Source: Clostridia bacterium (GTDB lineage: Bacteria > Bacillota > Clostridia > Christensenellales > Borkfalkiaceae). From it: a stretch of DNA of 6,591 bases. This document shows, piece after piece, positions 1 through 5,204 of the stretch. The number at the start of each line of letters is the position of its first letter. Position 1 is the first letter of the stretch. Location: contig CAAFYG010000122.1 of NCBI GenBank assembly GCA_900767195.1, positions 1 to 6,591 of the forward strand, given 5' to 3'. The translations under genes were made by a program, and so were the position numbers. Below the pieces are notes generated by a model. That model worked only from the letters and a program-made list of their open reading frames with translations. It was not told the origin of the DNA and did not search any database.

Positions 1-68
1 ATCCCGATCGACAAAATCACCGCCGATACAGGCGAAGAGGCTTGCAGTTTTTCGTAAAATTTTGCCAT
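1..68 (-). CDS. N-terminal fragment of unidentified protein (runs off left edge)
   Basis: The reading frame opens with ATG at 68-66 and stays open to the window edge, giving 22 codons that begin MAKFYEKLQASSPVSAVILS. The start is well supported: an AAGGAGG Shine-Dalgarno sequence (77-83) sits 8 nt upstream. The residues visible are a short amphipathic, charged stretch followed by a more hydrophobic one from about residue 13, which could be the first membrane segment or a buried strand. That is too little to assign a family. A transporter or a metabolic enzyme would both fit, and I assign no function. The gene is transcribed divergently from the AraC-type regulator at 460, has a near-perfect promoter at 316-344 and a long structured leader. 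Control by that regulator and/or by attenuation is therefore plausible but inferred. Confidence 0.75.
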   Translation of the reverse strand, partial: MAKFYEKLQASSPVSAVILSIG

Positions 69-309
69 AGCAATGCCCTCCTTTTATATAAATCCGATAT
101 AATCGACGTTGCTTAAATCAATATCTGTTTTTTCGCAGAAGACGAGATCTGTTTTTATCGCCCGTTAAATATCCCAAAAAATCGGCAATCATGCGCCGGA
201 ATCAATAGAAATTCCCCGATAATTGCACGATAGTTTTTCTTATTCCGTCCTGCCGAAAACATGAAAAATCTCGATATAATTCACGCCATGTACGTTTCTT
301 GTAAAATAT
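69..309 (-). promoter_or_regulatory. Long 5' leader (about 240 nt) of the left-edge gene
   Basis: If transcription starts about 7 nt after the -10 box at 316-321, the left-edge gene has an untranslated leader of about 240 nt, far longer than needed for a ribosome binding site. It holds a terminator-like hairpin (176-231). A segment nearer the promoter (251-256, TCGGCA in the RNA) is complementary to the 3' arm of that hairpin (182-187, TGCCGA in the RNA), so a competing fold is possible. The nonamer CGATATAAT (plus strand) occurs at 95-103 and 272-280, and ATCTGTTTTT at 123-132 and 147-156. I do not recognise a T-box motif or a known riboswitch core. No plus-strand gene is supported here. Confidence 0.45.
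176..231 (-). terminator. Possible leader terminator/attenuator hairpin
   Basis: In the minus-strand transcript, bases 231-219 pair with 192-181 to give 12 base pairs with one bulged U (227) and one G-U pair (190/221). The loop carries an inner 5-bp stem, GGAAT/ATTCC (198-202 with 211-215). The 3' arm runs directly into five further U residues (180-176). This has the shape of an intrinsic terminator, placed between the promoter and the start codon, and would release an RNA of about 134 nt. The stem is not very GC-rich and the structure was folded by eye, so its strength is uncertain. Confidence 0.45.
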
Positions 310-315
310 TTATGT

Positions 316-344
316 ATTATATCACAAGCAAAAGCTTTTGTCAA
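316..344 (-). promoter_or_regulatory. Consensus sigma-A promoter for the left-edge gene
   Basis: Read on the minus strand, TTGACA (344-339) and TATAAT (321-316) are both perfect matches to the -35 and -10 consensus, with an optimal 17-bp spacer. The spacer contains the 12-bp palindrome CAAAAGCTTTTG (329-340, overlapping the end of the -35 box), a possible operator. A promoter this close to consensus would be strong unless repressed or attenuated, which fits the palindrome and the terminator-like hairpin downstream. Confidence 0.85.
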
Positions 345-398
345 GGCTATATATGATACAATATTCGGGAAGTCAAAAAAAGATAAAAATATAGATAA

Positions 399-443
399 TT
401 TTTTGATAAAACGTGCAAAAAACATTCACTTTTTATCAAAAAA
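399..443. repeat. 13-bp perfect inverted repeat, probable operator of the AraC1 gene
   Basis: TTTTTTGATAAAA (399-411) and its exact reverse complement TTTTATCAAAAAA (431-443) are separated by 19 bp, so the two half-sites repeat at a 32-bp distance, about three helical turns. The right arm fills most of the spacer of the downstream promoter (425-453) and the left arm lies just upstream of its -35 box. This placement suits a dimeric regulator that blocks or recruits RNA polymerase, with autoregulation by AraC1 the simplest idea. The arms are A/T-rich, which lowers their information content. Confidence 0.6.
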
Positions 444-453
444 GAGGTATAAT
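425..453 (+). promoter_or_regulatory. Promoter of the AraC1 gene, very close to its ATG
   Basis: A perfect -10 box TATAAT (448-453) is preceded, after 17 bp, by TTCACT (425-430), which matches 4 of 6 bases of the -35 consensus. The expected transcription start is about 460, the A of the ATG itself, so this promoter would make a leaderless or nearly leaderless mRNA. A Shine-Dalgarno-like AAGAGGT (442-448) overlaps the -10 box and would be transcribed only from a promoter further upstream. Confidence 0.6.
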
Positions 454-459
454 AGTATT

Positions 460-1383
460 ATGAAAAAACACACGGCAACAGAAAAAACGGCAACGAAAAC
501 CGTTAAATTTTCCATTTCCGAAAGCGGATCGTTCGCGGCGGAATACTACGTTCACAAATCCGAAGAAACGGAAGAAAGGAAAAACTATCCCGTACACTTG
601 CACGATCGCACGGAAATTTATGTGCTTTTAAGCGGAACATCCTCTTTTGTTTCCGGCGATAAAGCATACGCGCTCTCGCCTTACGATGCTGTTATCGTGC
701 CGCCGGGAAAATTGCACCATTGCCTTTTAGATAAAGACACCGTACATTCGCACGCCTGTTTTTGGTTTGAAACGAAAAACGATTGTTTCGACGGCATTTT
801 TAAGAACAAAGATTTTCCCGAACTCGTACGTTTTCGCGGCAATATGCAAGAAGAAGCAAAAAGCGTTTTAGATTATTTTTATAATTTTCAGCAACGATCA
901 AAACCAACGGATATTTCCGCCGAAAAATTCACGCCGGGCGAAGAAATTTTCGGAAAATTGAAAACCTATTCGTTTTTTCTTCGCTTTCTCTCCGTTCTTT
1001 CCGAAAGCGCGAACGCTTCCGCTGCCGATAATAAAAAAATTGAGGAAAAACCGGCAGAAGTGCCGCAGATCCTTTTGAGAGTTTTAAGCGACGTCAATCA
1101 GAATTTCGCATCCATTTCCACCGCCGACGAGCTTTCCAAACGCCATTTTGTTTCCTTTTCCACACTCGGCAGACTGTTTTCGAAATACCTGTCCGTTTCT
1201 CCCAAAGCCTATCTCGAGGCGAAAAAATTAGCCGCTTCCGTCATATATTTAAAGAACGGCGAAAGCGTAAGCGAAGCCGCCGTAAAAGCCGGCTTTTGCG
1301 ATTGTTCGAATTATATCAGACTATTCAAATTACGTTTCGGAGTCACCCCGAAACGCTTCGCAGAACGCTATCAAAAGAATTAA
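460..1383 (+). CDS. AraC-family transcriptional regulator with N-terminal cupin domain (AraC1)
   Basis: A 307-residue cytoplasmic DNA-binding regulator. Residues about 15-105 form a cupin-like sensor (NYPVHLHDRTEIYVLLSG, then PPGKLHHC), the fold that binds sugars or similar effectors in this family. Residues about 203-305 form the double helix-turn-helix AraC domain: the first around ISTADELSKRHFVSFSTLGRLF, the second around VSEAAVKAGFCDCSNYIRLFKL, ending in the typical FGVTPKRFAERY. I chose ATG 460; an in-frame TTG at 403 has no ribosome binding site and would add 19 residues with no family match. The gene is divergent from the left-edge gene and convergent with the GH31 gene. A perfect inverted repeat in its promoter suggests autoregulation. 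The target genes and effector are unknown; the left-edge gene is the likeliest target by position. Confidence 0.93.
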   Translation: MKKHTATEKTATKTVKFSISESGSFAAEYYVHKSEETEERKNYPVHLHDRTEIYVLLSGTSSFVSGDKAYALSPYDAVIVPPGKLHHCLLDKDTVHSHACFWFETKNDCFDGIFKNKDFPELVRFRGNMQEEAKSVLDYFYNFQQRSKPTDISAEKFTPGEEIFGKLKTYSFFLRFLSVLSESANASAADNKKIEEKPAEVPQILLRVLSDVNQNFASISTADELSKRHFVSFSTLGRLFSKYLSVSPKAYLEAKKLAASVIYLKNGESVSEAAVKAGFCDCSNYIRLFKLRFGVTPKRFAERYQKN

Positions 1384-1399
1384 AATGCATATAGATTTT

Positions 1400-1424
1400 A
1401 CGCCGCCGGTAAAACCGACGGCGT
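1400..1424 (+). terminator. Hairpin between convergent AraC1 and GH31 genes
   Basis: ACGCCGCCGGT (1400-1410) and ACCGACGGCGT (1414-1424) form an 11-bp GC-rich stem with one mismatch and a 3-nt loop, 16 bp after the AraC1 stop codon and 21 bp before the GH31 stop codon. On the plus strand it is followed by ATTTACTATC, a weak U-tract. On the minus strand the sequence after the stem is A-rich. It probably ends AraC1 transcription inefficiently, or acts as a 3' stabilising hairpin. Confidence 0.5.
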
Positions 1425-1445
1425 ATTTACTATCAAAACTAAACG

Positions 1446-3869
1446 TTAAAGCGTTTCTTTTAATCGTTCTGCTATCGAAGATTCAAGATCGCATCCGAAA
1501 GCCAGAAAACTCTCTACTCTATTTTTGCCGCTCATCGCCTGAACAGTTTTGTTTGCCTCGGCGTGAGATCTGTTGTTGCCGTCACATTCCGTCAGAATTT
1601 TCGTCGCGCGCTTTTTCCAAGCCGTGAATTTATCGTCGCGCTTATATTTTACAACGATTTCATAATTCACGCCCGATTTGAAATCCAATTCGAGCGTAAC
1701 GCAATCCGCGTAAATTTTCTGCACCTTCATCGATTTTTTGTTGATTTTCAGCGTGATTTCGCCCTTTTCCGCGCCCTCGAAACATAAGCGCATCTTTCTT
1801 CCCGCGGGAACAACACTCTCGTCACCATGCGAAGTAATTTCAAGCGACTGTTCCGCGTACCCGTTTTCGCAAAGTTTTTCGCGGGCAACGAATTTCGTGA
1901 AAAATTCTCCGTCTTCGTTGCGATCGTGCGCGTCCTCGTACATCTCGTATTCGCCGTTACCCGCAAAAATCTTCACCGTCAAGTTTCTCGGATTCGGCGT
2001 ACCGTTACCCTTTTCTTCGGAAAGCGGCAGAATCGCGCCGCTTTTTGCCAGTACGGGAATACTTTCCAGCGTGCGAAGCAGCGTTTTTTCTTCGCCCTTT
2101 TCGCTTTCGATTTCGTACACGTCTCCCGTGAAAATATCCGTCCACCGCCCTTTCGGCAGCCATACGTTCACCCGCCCAAACCCGTCTTTTCCTTCGGGAG
2201 CTACAATGGGCGCAACAAGCAGAGATTTTCCGAAATAGTACTCGTTGCCGTATTCGTATGCTTTTTTTGAATCGGGATGATAATAGTACAGCGGCTCGAT
2301 CGGCATATCCGCATTCTTGTGTGCTTCATAAGAACATGTGTACAGGAACGGCAACAATTTATGGCGCAGTTTCATCTGTTCTTCAATCAGCGCGCCCGTG
2401 CCGTTCAGGTACGCCCAAGGCTCTTTCGTAAGCGTAGGCGTAGCCGTGCAATGATAGCGGTTAATCGGTGAAAATACCCCGAATTGCGCATGTCTTAAAA
2501 ATAATTCGCCGCTGTGTTCGCCCGAATGATGTCCGCCGATATCGTGACTCCACCATCCATACCCAACGTTGCTTGCCGTGGCAGTGAAATACGGTAAATA
2601 TTTTAAAGTATCCCAGGTAATGGAAGTATCGCCCGAAAATCCGAGCGGATACCGATGCGACCCCACCCCCGCGTAACGCGATAAAATCAGCGGCTCGCGA
2701 AAATTCTTCGCGTTGTCGAGATAATGATAGTGATTGAGTGCCCACAAAGGATCGATGCCGAGTTTTCCCGCCACTTTGCCTTGTTGCCAGTCGATCCACC
2801 AGAAATCCACACCGTCCTTTTCGTACGGTTTATGCAAAATCGAAAAATATGCGTTCGCGAATACGGGATCAAAAATATCGAATTTGATCTGCTTGCCGGA
2901 ATCGGGATCAACGCCCACCGCCTTCGCCATATCGGAATACATATCTTCAAACCATCTCACGCCGTCCGCCGGGTGCAGATTTAATGTGATTTTCAAGCCT
3001 TCCGCTTTCACAAGGCGCAAAAATTCTTTGTAATCGGGGAAAAGCTCGGTATTCCACGAATACCCCGTCCAACCGCTCGCGCCGCCGTAAAATTCGGTGT
3101 TTTTACCGCTTTGCGTAATCTTTTTCTGCTCGTCGAGATGCACGGAATAATGCCAGTCCATATCCACCGTAGCCACGCTGAGCGGAATTTCGCGTTCTTT
3201 AAAGCGATGGAGCAAAGTGAGATATTCCTCATCGGTATATTCGCGATATCTGCTCCACCAGTTACCGAGCGCAAACCGCGGCACAAGCGGCACGTCTCCG
3301 CAAATTTTATACAACGCCTTCACCGCACCGCGATAGTCTTTGCCGAACGCAAAAACATATTCGTCCGAGCCGTCGGCATATTCTTTCACGATTTCGCCGT
3401 TTTGATCGAGCGTTTCGCTTTTCGAATCGTCATATACGGCAACGCCCGTTTCAGAACAAACGCCGTAGCCGAGTTTAATCGAAGTTCCGTCGTTAATATT
3501 CACGTTGCCGTTATAGGCATCGAGCGTGCGATACGTGCCGAGCAGATTTCCATCATTATCAATCGGCTTTTCTTCTGTTTCGCCGCGAAGCACAATGCGG
3601 CAATCCGCGCGGTTTTCTTTAAGATAAAGCGTTGCGCCTTCCGTTTCGATTTTCAGCTCGTCGCCGGCCTCTTCGGTTTTATAGGCTTGCGGCGGCATAT
3701 TCCGAAACCATACCGAAAGCGTTGCGCCGTCGCGGAATTTTTTATTTTCGCTGCGTTCTAAACGGAAGAGTTTTGCGCCGAGTACGGTCACGCGGTAATT
3801 TTTCCATAAAATCACGTTTTTAGCGTTCGCCAAAGGCGCGGTTTTTGCAATGAGATGTTTATCGAGCAT
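1446..3869 (-). CDS. Glycoside hydrolase family 31 alpha-glycosidase
   Basis: An 807-residue enzyme of GH31, a family of retaining alpha-glycosidases (alpha-glucosidase, alpha-xylosidase and related activities). The order is an N-terminal beta-sandwich (about 15-185), a catalytic barrel (about 195-515), and C-terminal beta domains including a DUF5110-like region (about 628-700). The predicted nucleophile is Asp360 in DFWWIDWQQG, at the place of the classical WxDMNE motif. The predicted acid/base is Asp414 in GFSGDTSITWD. SHDIGGHHSG (441-450) and ATVDMDWH (233-240) are further family landmarks. There is no signal peptide, so it should act in the cytoplasm on imported oligosaccharides. ATG 3869 is preceded by AAGGAG (3877-3882). 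The gene follows AraC2 by 40 bp, so the two are probably co-transcribed. A charged, helix-like tail (about 745-807) extends past the beta domains. The exact substrate cannot be read from the sequence. Confidence 0.93.
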   Translation of the reverse strand: MLDKHLIAKTAPLANAKNVILWKNYRVTVLGAKLFRLERSENKKFRDGATLSVWFRNMPPQAYKTEEAGDELKIETEGATLYLKENRADCRIVLRGETEEKPIDNDGNLLGTYRTLDAYNGNVNINDGTSIKLGYGVCSETGVAVYDDSKSETLDQNGEIVKEYADGSDEYVFAFGKDYRGAVKALYKICGDVPLVPRFALGNWWSRYREYTDEEYLTLLHRFKEREIPLSVATVDMDWHYSVHLDEQKKITQSGKNTEFYGGASGWTGYSWNTELFPDYKEFLRLVKAEGLKITLNLHPADGVRWFEDMYSDMAKAVGVDPDSGKQIKFDIFDPVFANAYFSILHKPYEKDGVDFWWIDWQQGKVAGKLGIDPLWALNHYHYLDNAKNFREPLILSRYAGVGSHRYPLGFSGDTSITWDTLKYLPYFTATASNVGYGWWSHDIGGHHSGEHSGELFLRHAQFGVFSPINRYHCTATPTLTKEPWAYLNGTGALIEEQMKLRHKLLPFLYTCSYEAHKNADMPIEPLYYYHPDSKKAYEYGNEYYFGKSLLVAPIVAPEGKDGFGRVNVWLPKGRWTDIFTGDVYEIESEKGEEKTLLRTLESIPVLAKSGAILPLSEEKGNGTPNPRNLTVKIFAGNGEYEMYEDAHDRNEDGEFFTKFVAREKLCENGYAEQSLEITSHGDESVVPAGRKMRLCFEGAEKGEITLKINKKSMKVQKIYADCVTLELDFKSGVNYEIVVKYKRDDKFTAWKKRATKILTECDGNNRSHAEANKTVQAMSGKNRVESFLAFGCDLESSIAERLKETL

Positions 3870-3909
3870 ATTTTTTCTCCTTATGTTTTATTTCAAGCGC
3901 AATGCGCGC

Positions 3910-4710
3910 TCATTTTTTATTTGAAAGAAATTTTTTCTTCGCGCGGTAGAAAGTATTCAGCGAATTAAAACCGCAATCAAGCGCAATATCGGTAATGCCG
4001 CGAGCGTCTGTATCTTCCATGCGCTTCGCCGCTTCCTGCACGCGCAGCCGGTTGAGATAATCGGAAAACCTCATACCGGTGTATTTATTGAAAAGCGACG
4101 AAAGATAATTTTTCGAATACCCGAATTTTTTCGCCGCGCTTTCCACGGTAATATTTTCGGCATAGTGTTTATCGAGATACCGTAAAAGATTGATGATGAT
4201 TTTTTCGGAAGCTTTGTTTTCGCACGCTTTCAAAGGATACAGCCGCGCGAACGCGCCGAGAAACAAATCGATCATGCCGCACCTTTCGCAGCGGGAAAGC
4301 GAAGAAAAATTCCTCACGCACTTTTCCAAGAAACCAAAGATTTCTTCCGTGCGATCACCGCGGTTTTCAAGAACGTAATCGAATTGCTTTTCGCCGAATT
4401 CTTCTTCAAACGCCCGTTTATAATTCGAGCCGAACACAAGAGAAAAACAACGATTTTTTTCTTCGCCCGCGGCGTAATGCACCACAAACCCGGGAATAAA
4501 AACCGCTTCGCCCGCCTTTACGAGAATTTCTTCGCCGTCGAGAAGAAGTTTCAGCTTGCCTTCCGCCACGAAAATAAATTCCCAACTGCTGTGAAAATGC
4601 AAAGCACAGCCGAGGTTTTGCACTTCGCGGCAATAAAAATAATCCGCGTCGTCGGAAAACCATTCATAAGGATTCGGTTCGCGCTTTTTTATCTTTCCTG
4701 CTTTTTCCAT
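3910..4710 (-). CDS. AraC-family transcriptional regulator with N-terminal cupin domain (AraC2)
   Basis: A 266-residue regulator. The N-terminal cupin-like sensor (about 30-95) has the HFHSSWEFIFVAEGK motif, with His38, His40, Glu44 and later His78 at the usual ligand- or metal-pocket positions. The C-terminal AraC domain (about 168-263) has two helix-turn-helix units: ITVESAAKKFGYSKNYLSSLF (187-207, conserved SKNYLSSLF) and ITDIALDCGFNSLNTFYRAKKK (239-260). ATG 4710 is the only plausible start; its ribosome binding site is weak (GGGGA, near 4717-4721). The stop codon is 40 bp from the GH31 start on the same strand, with no terminator between them, so this regulator most likely controls its own operon, inducing GH31 in response to a sugar. 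Family and domain layout are seen directly; target and effector are inferred. Confidence 0.94.
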   Translation of the reverse strand: MEKAGKIKKREPNPYEWFSDDADYFYCREVQNLGCALHFHSSWEFIFVAEGKLKLLLDGEEILVKAGEAVFIPGFVVHYAAGEEKNRCFSLVFGSNYKRAFEEEFGEKQFDYVLENRGDRTEEIFGFLEKCVRNFSSLSRCERCGMIDLFLGAFARLYPLKACENKASEKIIINLLRYLDKHYAENITVESAAKKFGYSKNYLSSLFNKYTGMRFSDYLNRLRVQEAAKRMEDTDARGITDIALDCGFNSLNTFYRAKKKFLSNKK

Positions 4711-4746
4711 CTCATTTCCCCGTAAGCTTTTGCTTTCGATACTAAT

Positions 4747-4776
4747 ATTATAAACTCATACCGCCTCTTCTGTCAA
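4747..4776 (-). promoter_or_regulatory. Consensus sigma-A promoter of the AraC2-GH31 operon
   Basis: On the minus strand, TTGACA (4776-4771) and TATAAT (4752-4747) match consensus perfectly, with an 18-bp spacer. The predicted start near 4740 leaves a short leader of about 30 nt before ATG 4710. That leader contains AAGCTTTTGCTT (4724-4735, plus strand), whose reverse complement also occurs at 326-337 inside the left-edge gene's promoter. Confidence 0.85.
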
Positions 4777-4786
4777 CCCGATAGCA

Positions 4787-4799
4787 ACAATATTATTGT
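4787..4799. promoter_or_regulatory. 13-bp palindrome upstream of the AraC2 promoter, possible operator
   Basis: ACAATA-T-TATTGT is a perfect odd palindrome centred at 4793, 17 bp beyond the outer edge of the -35 box and so about 53 bp upstream of the predicted start. That is a common place for an activator site. It is A/T-rich and only 13 bp long, so chance is possible. Confidence 0.4.
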
Positions 4800-4878
4800 C
4801 AAAAACTACGATTTTTTTATGTGAGTGAAAATTTTTGCCGCGCGCCGCAGTAACAAAAGCGCACCCGGTTTTTTCCCC

Positions 4879-4905
4879 ACGAAAAAAAATTTAAAAATTT
4901 TTCGT
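4879..4905 (+). promoter_or_regulatory. A/T-tract dyad upstream of the tRNA promoter (UP-element-like)
   Basis: ACGAAAAA (4879-4886) and TTTTTCGT (4898-4905) are exact inverted arms around AAATTTAAAAA. The element ends 18 bp before the -35 box of the tRNA promoter, roughly -55 to -80 from the predicted start. Phased A and T tracts upstream of stable-RNA promoters often boost transcription through the RNA polymerase alpha subunit or DNA bending. It is slightly further upstream than a classical UP element. Confidence 0.4.
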
Positions 4906-4923
4906 TACGGTATAGAAAAACGC

Positions 4924-4952
4924 TTGCATTTTTTTCGTGTTTAGAGTATAAT
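4924..4952 (+). promoter_or_regulatory. Promoter of tRNA-Thr
   Basis: A perfect -10 box TATAAT (4947-4952) lies 17 bp after TTGCAT (4924-4929), which keeps the key TTG of the -35 consensus. Transcription should begin near 4959, leaving about 42 nt of 5' leader to be trimmed by RNase P. Confidence 0.75.
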
Positions 4953-5000
4953 AAACAAGCTTGTGATTGATACGTTTGATTTCAGAGCGTAATCAACGAT

Positions 5001-5076
5001 GCTACTGTGGCTCAGTTGGTAGAGCAGCTGATTCGTAATCAGCAGGTCGCCGGTTCAAGTCCGGCCAGTAGCTCCA
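5001..5076 (+). tRNA. tRNA-Thr (anticodon CGU)
   Basis: A complete 76-nt tRNA with encoded CCA. The acceptor stem GCTACTG (5001-5007) pairs fully with CAGTAGC (5066-5072). The D stem is GCTC/GAGC (5010-5013, 5022-5025). The anticodon stem GCTGA/TCAGC (5027-5031, 5039-5043) encloses loop TTCGTAA with anticodon CGT at 5034-5036, which reads ACG threonine codons. The T stem is GCCGG/CCGGC (5049-5053, 5061-5065) with loop TTCAAGT. The discriminator base is T (5073), followed by CCA (5074-5076). All stems are perfect, so it looks functional. It is a single-tRNA transcription unit with its own promoter and terminator. No integrase or duplicated 3' end (att site) is visible nearby. Confidence 0.98.
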
Positions 5077-5090
5077 AGTTTGCCCCCAAT

Positions 5091-5133
5091 TTTTAAGGCT
5101 CTTTCCGCTAAGGAAAGAGCCTTAAAACTTTTT
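5091..5133 (+). terminator. Intrinsic terminator of tRNA-Thr
   Basis: TTTTAAGGCTCTTTCC (5091-5106) and GGAAAGAGCCTTAAAA (5112-5127) form a perfect 16-bp stem with the 5-nt loop GCTAA, followed by CTTTTT (5128-5133). It starts 14 nt after the tRNA CCA end. It is a strong terminator for the plus strand. On the minus strand the stem is followed by a G-run, so it is unlikely to end transcripts from the gene at 5205 by the same mechanism, apart from the U-A pairs at the stem base. Confidence 0.93.
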
Positions 5134-5204
5134 ATCGACAATTTTTAAAGTACGCGGCTGCCCTATTTTTCGTTTTCGGGCGGCTTATTTCACGTAATTT
5201 TCCT

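Noticed and set aside
240..425. 61-codon minus-strand frame covering the promoter region
   Set aside because: It spans the consensus promoter and the inverted repeat, so it cannot be a gene served by them; a shorter 14-codon GTG version inside the leader lacks a ribosome binding site.
403..459. TTG at 403 as the AraC1 start, adding 19 residues
   Set aside because: It has no Shine-Dalgarno sequence, falls inside the left arm of the inverted repeat and upstream of the promoter's -10 box, and the extra residues do not fit the cupin domain.
1385..1627. An 80-codon open frame directly after AraC1
   Set aside because: It reads through the intergenic hairpin and then antisense through GH31; no ribosome binding site and no recognisable protein.
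1738..2238. A 166-codon open frame on the plus strand opposite the GH31 3' half
   Set aside because: Ser/Pro/Phe-rich shadow of the GH31 coding sequence with no independent start signals.
3111..3761. A 216-codon open frame on the plus strand
   Set aside because: It lies fully antisense to the well-supported GH31 gene, has no ribosome binding site evidence, and its translation (rich in Arg, Phe, His, Ile) resembles no family; it is a shadow of the GH31 codons.
3896..3910. Hairpin AGCGC/GCGCT between AraC2 and GH31 as a terminator
   Set aside because: Only 5 bp and not followed by a U-tract on the minus strand; the two genes are more likely co-transcribed.
5157..5184. Hairpin GCTGCCC/GGGCGGC as terminator of the GyrI-like operon
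   Set aside because: On the minus strand the stem has a C-A mismatch, a 14-nt loop and no U-tract; it pairs slightly better on the plus strand, where the tRNA already has a strong terminator.
5001..5204. tRNA-Thr as an integration (att) site
   Set aside because: No integrase gene and no direct repeat of the tRNA 3' end are seen in the window.
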